Assembly (NCBI GenBank): GCA_030078075.1
Contig: CP119638.1
Coordinates: 1,150,001-1,214,000, forward strand
Direction of reading: 5' to 3'
Length of the DNA: 64,000 bases
Source of the DNA: Crithidia sp. LVH-60A
Lineage: Eukaryota > Euglenozoa > Kinetoplastea > Trypanosomatida > Trypanosomatidae
Within the stretch, counting starts at the first letter, position 1. The number at the start of each line of letters is the position of its first letter. Below the pieces are notes generated by a model. The model was not told where the DNA came from and made no database searches. It was given only the letters and a program-made list of their open reading frames with translations. A program made the position numbers and the translations under genes. This document shows positions 41,637-54,609 of this stretch, in pieces.

Positions 41637-44600
41637 TTTCCTTGCGGTCTGTGTGAATGTGTGTGTGTAAGTGTTCTAGTTTTTTTTTTTGGACGGTCAA
41701 CTTTCGTGGATGAAGAAGCAAAACGAGAGAGTCTGGACACTTGTACCGTGGGCAGCATGGAACATAAAGATTGGGGGAAAAGGAGGGAGGGGAGCCAGTA
41801 GGACAATGAGGGATGCAGTTGCGTGGTGTGTCTTGATCTTTCCCTTCACATCTTCTCTATAAAGAACGACGATCTCCGTGAACACTAGCTCGCACACATA
41901 TACACACACCTGTGTGTGAAAGAGCGGGTATGTCACGGTTCCGCCTTCGCAATACCGCTACTTTCTTTGATGCGGTATACGCTGCAGTGCAAAGGAAGGG
42001 AGAGAAGGCAAGGAAAAGTCGCGCCAAGTCTTTTTCCTTCCTCATTTTGTCGCGCTCTCTTCTTTCCTTTTTCTCGTCTCTCCCTTTATTCCTCGCACAC
42101 ACACACGTTTGCTTCTTCTGCTGTGCGCTGCCACAACGAGCACGGCTCCTTCTCGTCGAGTTTCGTGACTTCACTCCTTCACTTTATCTTTGCCTTTTTT
42201 TTTTCTTTGGCCCCCAAAACAGTCTTTTTTTAACAGGGAAAAACAAAAGAAACGGGGGCGGATCTCACATGCGGGTGTATGGGTGTGCACATTCGTGTAC
42301 GCTGGAAGTCCGACACGTGTATGTGGCTGTGAAGGACATGAGAGGCGATGCAAGGCAGAGAAACCGGGAGAAAAAAAAAACAAGAGAAAAAAAGGAGCCC
42401 GTAAGGAAAGAAAAGGCCCCGAAGTAAGGGAAAAAAAAGAAAATATAACAAAAAAACTCTACTGATACATCGCGCACCGCAACCGGTCGCATACGTGTTC
42501 TCACGTATCTGCAACACACTTTTTTTTTTTTTTTAGTCTGAGTGCAAGCAATCTTTGTTCCTTTTTTATAAAAATATAAAGGAGCTTGTTATATCTGCAA
42601 GACGAGAAAAATAGCAAACAGAATCAGGAATATAGGAGTAAACTATAAAAAAAAAGAGCTGTCTGCATAAGCGACAAGAGGAACCGTACTCTTTCGGTGC
42701 GTTGCAGATCTTCCACGTAACAACATGGAACGATTTGCCTCTCTAAAATCGTTACCGCTCTGTGTTTGGTTGTTTTCCTGTCTTATTATTTCCTTTCAGT
42801 ACAATTTCAACATCATTTTACAATGGGAAGAAACACGAAGAGAACAGCAAAAGTTGATTTTCTCCTCTTTTTCTTTTCCGGGCCCAGAAAGTGAAAGGAA
42901 GACGTGCAAGAAAAGACCAGAATAAGAAGAGTCGTTGGTATTCATTTTCCTCTGAAGTGTGCACCGCAAACGCCCGGCAGACCAACAACACCGCAGGAGG
43001 AGAGAAAAGGCATAGGTAGAAAACACACAAAAAGAATGGGACGTAGCACCTTGCATCAATACACGTTGCAGAAGAGAGAGAGAGAGAAAAAAAAAGAAGA
43101 GAGGGAAAGAAAGAGGCGGCATGTACACCTCCCGTTGCGGCGACAGTTTTTTTTCCCCCCTCCTCACCAATCTCTACACGCAGTACAGTAACGACATCTA
43201 CCAATAGTACATTTACTCATTCCGTTATGTTCTACGTGTTGACCTCGCCTTATAGTCCGCGCGCAAAGGAGAACAAAAAGAAAGAAGACGGAACGGTGCC
43301 AGCTGTTTTTCTTTTAAAGTGAAACGAGAAGTGCACGTTGCTTCGTCTCCTGCGTCGTCATTCGGTGCCACCACCTGTGCCTCCATCGATCATAAACCAG
43401 ATGTAAGAGCAGCTGGAAGGAGAAAAAAAGGTGCGCATAGGCGAGAAACAACTGTGGGCACAGACACGCACCGCTTCTTCGCAGTGGCTGTCCCCGCTGC
43501 TGATACAGCTGCACTCCTTGTACACATGCTCACACCGAAACACGTCAGGCCTTGATCATTGGGAGGTGGTCCTTCGACCAAGAGAGCGGCACGACTGCCC
43601 ACAGCTGCAGACCATTCCCGTCCAGGTTCTTTTTTTTTTTTTACCCGCGCTTTCTCCTTGTTTGTTCTCTACGAGTTGCTTCGGGAGCAAAATTCAGAAA
43701 AAAAGAAAAAGAAATCCAAACTATAAAAAAAAATAGGAGAAAAATAAAAAGTAATAAGAAAGGGCAAAGAAGACAACTAATCTAAATGCAAAAAGAATCC
43801 CCTTTTCCGTAAAATTTTAGTTAGAAAAAGGGGGAGGAAAGTTTGTGGGGTAGATAAGCCACAGGCGCAGCGAAAACCCATACTTCTTGCGTATTTTTTT
43901 TTGTTTCTTTCTTTCCAGGTAAATAAATGATAGAGGGGCAACAAGACGACAAGAAACAAATAAGAAATAAATAAAAAAACACGGATGCGGAAAAGTAAAG
44001 AAGAGAGGAAAAGAAAAAAAGGCAGCACGGCAATCAAACTTGCAGCACCCGATCTACCCATTGTCACTCGCGGAAGCGGAACGCAAGATTTTTCTTTTTA
44101 AGAAAGAAAAGATGAAAGCGAATGACGCGCGTGTCCGCTGCCGCTTTGCCGCTACCGGTGTTCTGGTGTGCAACGCTGCGCGTCTAGCTTAAAATCCGTT
44201 TTTTTTTCTCTTTTTCCGATTTAGGCTTGAACATATTAAATGGACCAATCAGCGATCGCATCAGGAAGACGAACGTGATTCACGAGAGGAGACAATGGAA
44301 AAGAGGGAGATGACGAGCCTCAAGAGGTTACCAAACAGGAATGAGAATAAAAAATCTGGAAAACAGGATGAAAAGAGGTGTAGGGAGAAAAAAAGACGAG
44401 AGGGAAAGAGAAAAAAGGAAAAAAAAAGAAGGCGGATCTCTCTGGTAACAATAAAGAACAAACGTGAGTGAGGTTTCACCGTCGACAGCGTCACACGCAA
44501 GCGGTTCATTACTATGTGAAAAACAAGGGGGAGAGACACGAACGCAAAAGTGGAGGAAAAAAAGCACCAGAGAGAGCTTTCTGGTAAGGGACAATCTTTT

Positions 44601-44923
44601 CTTTCCGTTTTCTACCTCTTCTTTGCAGTATATGCGTGCTTACAAGTGACGCCTCTCTGACGGACGCTGCCTTTTTCTCCCTCCCTCTCTTCACGAACCA
44701 TTTCCGTTCTGCACAAACACACTCTCTCTCCCGTTCTCCTCTCGATCTCTTCTTCTTTTGCCCCTCCTTTTTTTTTTTCTTCCTTCACGTGCTTTTTTTT
44801 TTTCTTCGTCTCCTGCTTTGTCTGCAAGCGTTTGAGACAACGAGGCAGTGAACGCCTGCGATCGACAGTGGACGAGAATTAGTGAAAAAGGAAAAAAAAA
44901 GCTCTTCTTTCCTCCACCACGTT
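41637..44923. other. 3.3 kb intergenic region within the amastin cluster
   Basis: No gene is visible, and no tuzin gene, which often alternates with amastins in trypanosomatids. Strand composition is mixed. 42030-42240 and 44660-44835 are pyrimidine-rich on the plus strand, while 43730-44000 and 44330-44460 are purine-rich. A T-run occurs at about 42520-42535. Confidence 0.45.
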
Positions 44924-45532
44924 TTAGCACGGCAGCATCAGGAAGAAGATGTTGACGAAGCACAGACCCCAGCCCACAATGTAGAGGGCAAAGCCCGCGC
45001 CGTACTTGAAGTGCGCCGTGCCGGTGCCCACCTCGCCCTTCACGAGCGCGTCCTTCTTCAGCGCGCCGCAGGTGATGTTGGCCACCACCAGCTCCGCCGC
45101 CGAGTACTCATCGTGGCGGTTGTAAAAGGCGTCGATCATGAGAGCCGTGACGGCGCAGCCCGCGCCGGTGGCGAGAAGGTTGAGGATGAGGTTCAGCCAG
45201 CGCAGGCAGCGGCAGCAGCACAGCATGATGAAGCCGAAGAGGCAGGCGATGAGGGAGAGGGCGATGGCGGCGATGGACAGACCCTCGGCAGCGCGGAAGC
45301 GGTTCTTGCGGTCAGGGCAGCCGGACCAGAGCGTGTTCGTGCGGGTGTTCCAGGTGGCCGAGATGCACTTGTTCTTCCAGCCCCAGATGGTGAGGCAGGG
45401 GCTGTTGCTGAACATCTCATCCTTGCTCAGGCGGAACTGGTCAATTGGCGTGCCGACCAAGGTGAAGAGGAAGGCGATGAACTGCACGATGCAGTAGATC
45501 ACCAAACCCACACGGCAGGGAGCGTTGCACAT
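44924..45532 (-). CDS. amastin-like surface protein, copy B
   Basis: This 202-residue protein has its ATG at 45532. The signature CLTIWGWKNKC lies at residues 47-57. The first helix ends with LVGTPIDQFR, a variant of the GTPIDMFR motif of the other copies. Four helices are evident: VGLVIYCIVQFIAFLFTLV, LSIAAIALSLIACLFGFIML, LNLILNLLATGAGCAVTALM and AGFALYIVGWGLCFVNIFFL. The second outer loop is longer than in copies C to H (DAFYNRHDEYSAAELVVAN...), which accounts for its extra 20 or so residues. The C-terminus FFLMLPC is shared with the array copies. It is intermediate between copy A and the rest. Function beyond a surface amastin is unknown. Confidence 0.93.
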   Translation of the reverse strand: MCNAPCRVGLVIYCIVQFIAFLFTLVGTPIDQFRLSKDEMFSNSPCLTIWGWKNKCISATWNTRTNTLWSGCPDRKNRFRAAEGLSIAAIALSLIACLFGFIMLCCCRCLRWLNLILNLLATGAGCAVTALMIDAFYNRHDEYSAAELVVANITCGALKKDALVKGEVGTGTAHFKYGAGFALYIVGWGLCFVNIFFLMLPC

Positions 45533-47747
45533 TATTGCGTCGGGTCTGAGAGGTACCGGAAAAAAGTGTGGTTGCGTGCGCGCGTGGAGGCGGGGTATAA
45601 AGCTTCACTCACAGCGTCGGGGAGTAGCGAAAGGAAGTATATGGGGGAGACTGGACTGGTAAGCGGGGTTCGCAAAGAATGCAAAGAGGTGCAAAAGAAC
45701 GAGAAAAATTAGCGGAGAACAAGCGTAGTGTAAACTGCGAGGCAGACACGTTTACATATATGTACGTATTATTGTTGCGTGTAGGTGTGTAGGTGTGTGT
45801 ATGCGGGTGAAAGAATGTCGCACAGCGAGTGCACCGGTGAGCGGCAAAAGAAAAGGATTAAAATGGGGCACATGAAAAGGAAAGAGAGATATAAGAAAGA
45901 GAATAAAGAGTGTGAAGCACGAGGACACAAACACACACGCATATATATACACACACACCGGAGTACTACCAATTTGGCGACATACGGAGTCAAAGCAAAA
46001 CAAAGAAGCGCGACGCAATGGCAACCACAAAACGCTGCCAGCGAAGCAACACGCATGACCTCAAGTGAAGGATGCAGCCGTCGCAGCGCCACCCAGCGCA
46101 CAGTAACCGTGTGTGTGTGTGCGTGCCTGTGTATCGTAGACACGCTCAGAGAAGTACATGAATTGCGTTTTGTCGAAGCTCAAGTATCGTATTTCGTAGT
46201 AAATATATATTTTTCACAGACACGAAGGTCATTCGATTATGTACTAAAAAAAGTTCTCCTCGGGTAGAGGAAACAGAGCGAGAAAGGATAAAAAGAAAAG
46301 AGCCAATTTTATGGGTGTTTGTTGTGCCGCCGCAGCTTGGGTTGTGGAAGAAGAGGATGGCCGCACAGCCAGCATTTAAAATTATACCAGGCGTTGGTAG
46401 TTTTTTTTTTTTTTCAAACACTACGGAAAGAAAACACCAAACACACCACCACATCGATGAAAGCGTGCTTTTGTTTCTCTTTCTGTATTTTTTTTTTCCA
46501 TTGTCTTCAATATGGCGCATTTTCTTTCGGATAAACTGCTTTTCTCTTATTTTAGACTGAACTTGCTGCAAGGGGCTCCAGAGAAAAAAAAAAACAATTG
46601 GGGACGAATGTTAAATCTACGGAATTGAGGAAAAGAGGTTAGACGGCGGACGCCAAAACAAAAACAAAGGCAAAAGGCTCTCTTTTATATTCCAAAAGTG
46701 GAAAAAAAAAGAAGCGAGCACCTGCAAGAAAGAAAAGGGGAAAATTATCCGCACGCAAGTACATCTTGACAAGAGAAAGAGAAGACGGAAACAACATCGT
46801 TCGGCCTTTTTTTTTGTTTTCGCAATCGAAAAGAGGGGAAACGAGTTCAACTTCTTACCAAGAAGAGAAGTCTGAATATCTTTCCAGCTCTATGAGAGAA
46901 CACGTGCGCCACCTTACAGATCGACACACGCGCTTTCGTCACTCAGCAAAGGCAGAACGAATGCATGACTTTTCCAGTTCTCTTCCCTTGTCTTCAGCAC
47001 TGCTTGTAAGGGGGTGGAGAGGGAGAGGGGGGATAACAGTAAGGGGACAAAGATAAAGAAAAAAAAAACGAGTTCCATGAGTGGTTGTGACATTCCGCGT
47101 TGGCGTCACCGCGTGAGACAAGAAACAAGGTTCTTTTTTTTTTTTGCTGCCACACAAACCACCGCACGCATCGCAGCGCGACTGATCTACATAAAAAAAT
47201 AAGAAACGGGGGGAGGGAAACAATTGAGAAATACGTTACGCTGAACATTTAGTTAAGGCCGGCTCGAAAGGAAGCGCAGAAAGGAACACGCACGTAGCGC
47301 GCAGTGCTAGCCTTCACGCCGGCGCAAACGCAACTCTCCCACTCCTGTGACTTCTGCTCGTCGGTACGCTCATTTGCATCGATGGTGAGTTTGCAGCGAC
47401 TTCAGCGAGAAGCATCGGCAGTTGAAGATCTGACAGAGAAAATGAAACGGCGGGGCTTTAAAGGCTTACGGGAGCCTCAAGAAAGAAGAGAAAAAAAATC
47501 GCCTGTTTCATTAGCGCTTATTTTATCCTGCAACTGCGTCGCGTGTCCATTTCGTCTTCGTTGTTGAATGGACCTTGCATGCGATACGCCACCGTGCACC
47601 AGAACGCACCGAGAGGAGAAGAAGAGGGAAAAAGAGTACGCTTAATTTTGTTGCCCGCGTTAAACTCTCATCGAAAAACATGGCGGCGAAGGAGAGAGGA
47701 GAATGGTGAGACTGCTCTTTATCGACACACGCGTTCTCGTTCATTGT
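45533..47747. other. intergenic region within the amastin cluster
   Basis: A 2.2 kb spacer with short GT/CA-rich tracts (for example 45935-45960 and 46108-46122), A/T runs and no coding frame with the expected bias. Confidence 0.5.
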
Positions 47748-48290
47748 TTAGATGGGGAGAACCAGAAAGACGATGTTCAAGATGTCAAGGCACCAAGCCA
47801 CCACAAGCAGCGCAAAGCCAGCACCGTACTTGTACAAGGACTGCAGCTTTCCGCAGTAGCCGATGGTGATCGTCTTGGCGCCGTTCGTGCTCATGAAGGC
47901 ATCGGCCATGATGGCCCAGCTCACCACGGCGCTGACGCCGAGGATGTTCAGCACCAGGCAGACCCAGCGGAAAAAGTGGCAGCAGCCGAGCTGAATGAAG
48001 CCGAGCACGCACGCCACGCCGTAGATGAAGATGTTGATGATGGCGAAGGCCTCGGCGGCGCGGAAGCGGTCCTGGCGGCCCTTGCACAGCATGAACAGGT
48101 CCGCCGGCTTGGTGTCGTACTTGGTGCTGTAGCACTTCTCCTTGTAGCCCCACATCGTCAGGCATCCCTTGTTGCTGATCATCTCCACCTTCTTCGCCCT
48201 GAACATGTCGATGGGCGTGCCCACCAAGATGAACACGAACGCAACGAACTGCAGGATGGAGTAGATGATAATACCGGTCTTGCACCCCAT
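47748..48290 (-). CDS. amastin-like surface protein, copy C
   Basis: This 180-residue protein has its ATG at 48290. Signature CLTMWGYKEKC at residues 43-53. The first helix and following motif read IIIYSILQFVAFVFILVGTP then IDMFRAK. The DNA for this first-helix part is the same as in copies D and F over about 75 bases, although the middle and 3' parts differ. The other three helices are FAIINIFIYGVACVLGFIQL, VCLVLNILGVSAVVSWAIMA and GFALLVVAWCLDILNIVFLV. It ends LVLPI, unlike the LMLPC of copies B, D and F to H. It is a delta-like amastin by overall look; subfamily assignment needs a tree. Confidence 0.94.
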   Translation of the reverse strand: MGCKTGIIIYSILQFVAFVFILVGTPIDMFRAKKVEMISNKGCLTMWGYKEKCYSTKYDTKPADLFMLCKGRQDRFRAAEAFAIINIFIYGVACVLGFIQLGCCHFFRWVCLVLNILGVSAVVSWAIMADAFMSTNGAKTITIGYCGKLQSLYKYGAGFALLVVAWCLDILNIVFLVLPI

Positions 48291-48496
48291 CTTGACGACT
48301 GTCTTTTCTGGAAGGTGTTGTAGAAGGTAAGTAAAGTGGGAGAGAGAGAGGGAAGAGGGGAGAGTGGCGAGTGCGGTGAAGAAAGGCGAGAGAGAGAAAC
48401 GGATTAGCTAAAGGCGTATGGAGGAGATAACAGTGAGCGTTTTATCCGAAACAGAAAGACGAAAGGGATGAGTGAGGAACGGAAAGGCAATAGAGA

Positions 48497-48536
<40 letters not shown>

Positions 48537-51076
48537 AAGGTAGGGGAAAAAAAAGCAAGCGAATGAGCTGCGAAAAAAAAAATACTTTTCAAAGGTGAAA
48601 AGACGTAACGACGCCTTCTATCAGCATACCGATACGAGGGAACGAAGAAGAGCAAAGCTGTACGGTCCAGCTGGCGAGCACGTCCATGAATTTTGGACAC
48701 CAATGCCTCTGAAAGCAAAGCCAGAGTCAACGAGATGCAAATGAGCAGCACGCAATCAGTTTCCTCTTTGCTGAGCTCCGCAACGAGGACGGCGCGCATG
48801 GTCAAGAATACCGCAAAGAACAAACACCAGCAGCGCAAACACTGCAGGCGTGTGCCTTGGCGTGCGAATCCAACATGAAAGGTGGAAAAAGGGCGAAGCG
48901 CACCCGCTGGTAAAGACCTTCCATGTTCCCGCGCTGCCTCACTCAAAAGCTGGCAGCTGTGAGTCTCATTATCTTTCTTTTTTTTTATAAGCTCTTATAT
49001 TTGACGTGCGAGCGTTCTACCAGAAATAAAATAAATAAAATCGAAGAAAAATGCAAGTGTGGACTACACGGAGAAGCAATAAAAAAAAAGAGTTTTTGGA
49101 CTGAAACGCGCAGATTTTACCATATGTGGGGGAAAAAAAAAAAAGAAGGCCTGTTTGGAAAAGAAAGCCCCGTGCTGTGCTCCGCTGCTGTATCCTGATG
49201 AGCAAGTAAAGCGTAAAGCGGTCGCAGGGACAGCGCAGCTGAAAAGGGGGGAGTGAGGGGAGTGGGGAGATAATGGGCCGTGCACACGTGAGAAAGTTTG
49301 CGTTTTTCTTCGCAGTTTCGCGTACGGTTTTTTCTCCAGGTGATATATGAGATAGTATTTAGAAAGACTGCGTTGAGAATGGCGAGGTATGAAGTAGGTT
49401 TCTGTGTCACATGGCCACCTAGGCTTTCTCCACACACACGCACACACAAACACAAATGTGAGCCGTGTAGATGCGTGTGTGCGAGCCACTAATCTGTGTC
49501 GGAGAACCAAAAGAAAAAAAAAAACGGTTTGCAAGCCGGACAAAGAATACAAATCTACGAAAAAAGCATTCGCGACCGCATTGCGAAAAAAAAAAGCGTT
49601 GTATTTTTCGCTCTCTGCTCCACGTCATACGCGCGGCATGATGCAACTCTATTGTCGGCTGCATCGCCTTACGAACGCTTCTTCGTGCAGGTGAGGAAAA
49701 CAACACGTAAAAGAAGGCAACCACCTACTCAGAAAGTAGAGGAGAACAACGAAAACATGAAATAGAAAGAAAATTTTGTCTGCGTGCGTAGGTGAGTGTG
49801 TGCGTGTGTATGAGTGTTTGTTCAGGCGGAAGCAGTAAAGACATGGAACACTTCTGAACTAAGGTAGGTTCTTATTTTTTTTTTTTTTCTCCTGACTTCT
49901 TCTCTTGTGCGTGTACAAAAAAAAAAAAAAATAGTGGCACTTGCTCTTTTTTCTCAGTTTTTTTTTCCCCTTTTCCTCAGGTGCCATCTTCGATTTTTTT
50001 TTTGTTGAGTTGTAAACGCGAGCTCAGTATATTGCAGAAAGCCTTTCAAAGAGGGCGTCAACCTCTCATTGCACCTCGAAGGTACGGCTGCAGAAGATTT
50101 ACACCGTGTTAGACCACTAAAAAAAAAGTTCTACACTACTGGCGGTGACCAGAGAGAAAAAAAAAGAATAGCAACAGAGAGAAGCAAAGTCAAATTGAAA
50201 AAAAAAAAACGCCTGCGCTTGTCAAAAGAACGCCTGTGTGCGCGTGACACCGAGCCTTATTGACACGCACCGAAACAAACACACGCACACACACGCACAC
50301 ACACAAATACCGCATCAATGGTAACGAAGAAAATAAAAATACGGTTGAAAGAGAGGAAGAAGGCAAAGGGGGAAATAAATTGAGAAGTAAATATGTATCT
50401 GCTCAGCTAGCCGAGTATATTCTTTTTCCTTTCTAGTGCTGCAGAATTGGCAGCAAAGGAAAGGAAACGTACGGCCGCAGAGGTATCGCAATTGAAACCA
50501 AAAAAAAAGGAAAAAAAAGAACATAAAAAGAAATTCAGTTAAATTGAGTAAAAGTCAAAGGAACCTTTTTTTTATTTTTTCTTCTGCGGAGTACTGCCGT
50601 CGATGGGTGCACAAAACAGCCGCAACAAAAGCGCACACACCTTCCGCGCCGCTCTCCTGGATGGATGTCTTTGTCGCTGTTGTGCTTGCTGTAGCGGTAG
50701 ATGGTAGTCCTCGCAAACATCGAAGCTGTCAGGGCGGTTTAGACGAAGAGACACGGGAAACAGAGAGGAAGAGGAGCAATTGTCACACACGACGAAGAGA
50801 CAGGCGCTGCTTGAGCTTATCACTGCACCAACCAAGAGAAAGGAAAAAAAAGAAATATCTATCGTTTTGGGTAAATGCAGTTTGCAACGCTGTTTTTTTT
50901 TCTCGCGGTAACAAAACCCCTCTCTTTTTTTTTAATATTCAGGAAAAAAAAGCCGCTCCTCTCTATTCAAGTCCCCCCTTCCTTCTCCTGTGTCCTAAGC
51001 CATGACGAGCGCAAAGAAAAAAAAAGGCCCTTATTTTTACTTCGTCACCGTACACTGTGCTGTTTGCACGCCTGCC
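48291..51076. other. intergenic region within the amastin cluster
   Basis: A 2.8 kb spacer without genes. It includes a (GA)n run at about 48502-48534, T and A runs near 49875-49889 and 49918-49931, and a CA-rich tract near 50277-50305. Confidence 0.5.
48502..48534. repeat. (GA)n microsatellite
   Basis: About sixteen GA units in the region upstream of amastin copy C; on the transcribed strand it reads (TC)n and could feed a polypyrimidine tract. Confidence 0.9.
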
Positions 51077-51628
51077 TTAGCACGGGAGCATCAGGAAGAT
51101 GATGTTCACGATGTCGAGGCACCACGCCACCACAATCAGCGCAAAGCCCGCACCGTACTTGTAGAAATCGTTGAACTTGTAGCAGTAGTTCAGCGTGGTG
51201 GGAAGCGTCTGGCCGTTGCTCGTCTTGCTGTATGCCTCGGCCATGATGGCCCAGCTGACCACGGAAGTGATGCCGAGGATGTTCAGCACCAGGCAGATCC
51301 AACGGAAGCAGTGGCAGCAGCAGAGCATGATGAAGCCGAGCACGCACGCCACGCCGTAGATGGCGATGTTGATGATGGCAAAGGCCTCGGCAGCGCGGAA
51401 GCGGGTCTTGCGGCCCTCGCAGTTCTCGAAGAGGGTGCCGATCTTCTCATCGTACTTCGTGCTGAAGCACTTCTCCTTGTAGCCCCACATGCTCACACAT
51501 GGTGTGTTGTCGAAAATCTTGTACTGCGACTTCGCCCTGAACATGTCGATGGGCGTGCCCACCAAGATGAACACGAACGCAACGAACTGCAGGATGGAGT
51601 AGATGATAATGCCGATCTTGCACCCCAT
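51077..51628 (-). CDS. amastin-like surface protein, copy D
   Basis: This 183-residue protein has its ATG at 51628. The frame is open a further 103 codons upstream but that part is spacer-like, and the family start MGCKIGIIIYSILQ fixes the site. Signature CVSMWGYKEKC at about residues 44-54. It has four helices and ends FLMLPC. It is the closest single copy to the array members: FENCEGRKTRFRAAEAFAII, SNGQTLPTTLNYCYKFNDFY and the last helix are almost the same as in copies F to H. The DNA around the stop codon (CTGCCTTAGCACGGGAGCAT on the plus strand) is also shared with them and extends past the stop. It may be the founder or a conversion partner of the array. Confidence 0.95.
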   Translation of the reverse strand: MGCKIGIIIYSILQFVAFVFILVGTPIDMFRAKSQYKIFDNTPCVSMWGYKEKCFSTKYDEKIGTLFENCEGRKTRFRAAEAFAIINIAIYGVACVLGFIMLCCCHCFRWICLVLNILGITSVVSWAIMAEAYSKTSNGQTLPTTLNYCYKFNDFYKYGAGFALIVVAWCLDIVNIIFLMLPC

Positions 51629-54183
51629 CTTGACGAATGTCTTTTTGTGGAGGGTGTTATGAAAGAGTAGTGAGGGAGGAACAGCAAGAAAGCTGCAGGT
51701 GAAGTGAGAGACAGAAAGATACGAGTCGACAACAAGGCGCAGATGAGAGCTTCGATTGTTGTTTTTGTCTTTTATTTGTTGTACAGGCAGTAGTGATAGG
51801 AAAAATGGGTGGCGGAGTTGCTTAAGGATCTGAAACAAATCGAAGAGAGTATTTGTGTTTATTTGGGTCGATGTTGCAGGTTGAAGGAGAGACGAATAAC
51901 AGTAGAGAACGGTTGAAGGAGATGGAGTGGGCAACAAGAGTTGAGACGAGCAGGAAGCATCGATACCCTTTCTACGATGGCAGCCTCATGTTTATACTTA
52001 CAATAATGATAAAGCGCTACCCTTGTCGTACACGACGTTACTGAGAGGCAGCACACGCGATGGCCGCTAAAAAAAAAAAAGAACACCAAAGATAAGTCGA
52101 CCTACCGGTGATCGCTGGTGTTTTTTTTTTTTGTTGTTTGCTTTCTCTCCTCCCCTTTCCAGAAAATCTCTCTGTTGCCGAGGGAGAGCAAGAAAAAACT
52201 GCAGACTGATGACACTTCATCCCTGTTGCTGAGGTGAATTGAAGTGAGTTGACAATTTCTTTTTTTCGTCCATATTGCTAATGCTGAGAAGCGCACCCCA
52301 CTTGCGCCACAATGAGGACACTGGATGAATAAGGGGTACGCGTCTTGCAGGCTGTGTGCGCTTGCCCTATCAGAAAAGTCCATCGGCTATGAAGCACTTT
52401 AGTGTTGCCTTGCTTTTATTTCTTTTTCGTGTTGGCTTCTCGTTTAGTTTGTGGGATTGTCCTTAATTTTTAAATATCTTTCTCTACTTCCAGCAATGCG
52501 CTGAGCATACTTTTCTTCTTTTTTTTCGCATAAAGATAAAGAGAAAAAGAAAAGGTGATGCACACCATCCTTTTAGAGGCTTTTCCGGAAAACAAAAATG
52601 TCTGTCTGTTTGCACACTCTCGTCAGCGCAAGGTTGAAAGACACAGCTCCACACCTTCTGCTTTTTTTTAATGTTCCGTCACGTGCATTCCGACTTTACG
52701 TATTTATATATCTTCCAGCTTCCCCCGCGTTCAGGCGTTATCGACAAAAACAAATTCTCCCGTGTCTCTTGGCCCCGTTGGTTGTAGAGGGAAATCGGAA
52801 AAAGGGGGAGAAATAAAGAATGTCGTCCCTCGCACTACGCGTACACGAAGGTCGCCTGGCAAAGAGTGAGAACAAGCTCAGTATGCCTTTCGTCAGTTAG
52901 TGCATTTGCACTGAAATGGAAGAAGTGAAGCACCTTTTTAATCCTTTTTTTTTAATGTTGCTGAACCATGACAGCGAAAGAGGATATATATATATATATA
53001 TAGATGTGAAAAAGCAGGCTGCAAGAAAGGAAGGCTGGAAAAGAGGTAGGGAGCAGCGTGCCTTCCTTATCTTCCGCTATCTTTCCACACGCGTCACCAA
53101 ATGGTATAAAATATAACAAAAAACTTGCTCGTTCTCTTTGTGTTCCTGTTTTTTTTTTTTCCTGTCCACCTACGTTTTGCTGATTCACTGACCACTCCCT
53201 TCTTTTTTATGGTATGCCCTGTCTATCGCCGGCTGCAGACGGCTTTGGAAACAAAAAGAGGCAGGTCGATTAATCAGCTGTGAGCGGGTGTCTTCGCTGT
53301 TATGGCGGTGAACACACTCTCACTACTTGTATCCCCTCTCAAAGTCTTGTTAGCTTTTTGTCTTTTCTTGCGTTTAACTTGACAGCGAGGTGCGACGCTT
53401 TGAGCGAGGCATCTTCTTTTTCATTTATTTACCAGTTTCGACTTTTTCAGTGTCCAGCAGCAACACATTTGTGTGAAGTATTTGTGTGAGTGTGTGTATG
53501 TGTACGTCTTGCTGTTGCCCGCAAAAGGGCTTTTTTCATGAGTGTCCTTAAGAATGACAAAGGCGGGTTTTTTTTCGTGTAAATGTAAAGGAACGGGAAA
53601 CGAGAAAAAGAAAGAAAAGTTGAGTTTAAACAAAAAAAAACGGAAGGGGAAGAAACTTGGCGATGAAAAATAGACAAACAAGAAAGCTTAACGTAGTCGA
53701 AAGTCGCCTGTGTGACAAACAAAACAAAAAATAAACACTTGAGTTGAAGGACGCAAAGAGAAAAGACGACAGAAAAAGAAAGCATCGAAAAACAATAGAA
53801 AACAAAAAAAAAGAGACTTTACTACGTCTGCGGTAGAGACGGAGAAAAGAAAAGAAGAATAAGAAGAAAAATAAAAAGTCAAGTCCGGTAAAGGAAGAGA
53901 AACAAGAAACAAAATATAGTATCTGTTTTTCTTCTCTTCCCTTACGAGAAAAAAAGAGTCTTCTAAACGACAAAACAAAATAACAGAAAAAGAGAGTTGG
54001 TAAAGTTTGTTTGTTTGTTTTTGTGTGGTAGTTATATAGTAGTTAGAAAAGACAAGGCTTAGATTAGCTCAAAGAAAAGAAAAAGGCTTGTGCGACGGAG
54101 AGACCTGGGAGGCGTCATGACTCCGCGAAGGCAGCTCTGCAGACCGGAGCACTGTCGATTGCAACCTGCAGCACGTAGGAGGC
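51629..54183. other. intergenic region within the amastin cluster
   Basis: No gene was found. A probable trans-splice acceptor for copy D lies at 51693-51694 (minus strand CACTTCACCTGCAG). A (TA)n microsatellite occurs at about 52984-53002. The last 100 bases (54090-54190) are a GC-rich island discussed as a finding. Confidence 0.5.
52984..53002. repeat. (TA)n microsatellite
   Basis: About nine TA units in the spacer upstream of amastin copy D. Confidence 0.85.
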
Positions 54184-54302
54184 AGATGACAAAAAAAAAA
54201 ACCAAAATTTAAACGCAAAGAAAGGAAGAGAAACAAAAAAAAAAAAAAAAAAAAAAAGTGGGGGGGGGGGGGAAAAAAAAAAAAAAAAAAAAAAAGCCCA
54301 GG

Positions 54303-54344
<42 letters not shown>

Positions 54345-54401
54345 AAAAAAAAAAAAAAAAAAACCGGCGACAAAAAAAAAAAAAAAAAAAAAAAAAAGGA
54401 G

Positions 54402-54454
<53 letters not shown>

Positions 54455-54458
54455 AAGG

Positions 54459-54525
<67 letters not shown>

Positions 54526-54571
54526 GTGGTATATTTAAAACACCAAAAAAAAAAAAAAAAAAAAAATTTTT

Positions 54572-54609
<38 letters not shown>

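Noticed and set aside
44640-44840. Strong plus-strand polypyrimidine tract ending in AAG near amastin copy B
   Set aside because: It looks like a splice acceptor for the plus strand, but what follows is the antisense of amastin copy B, and no plus-strand gene is seen. More likely a purine-rich 3' UTR of copy B.
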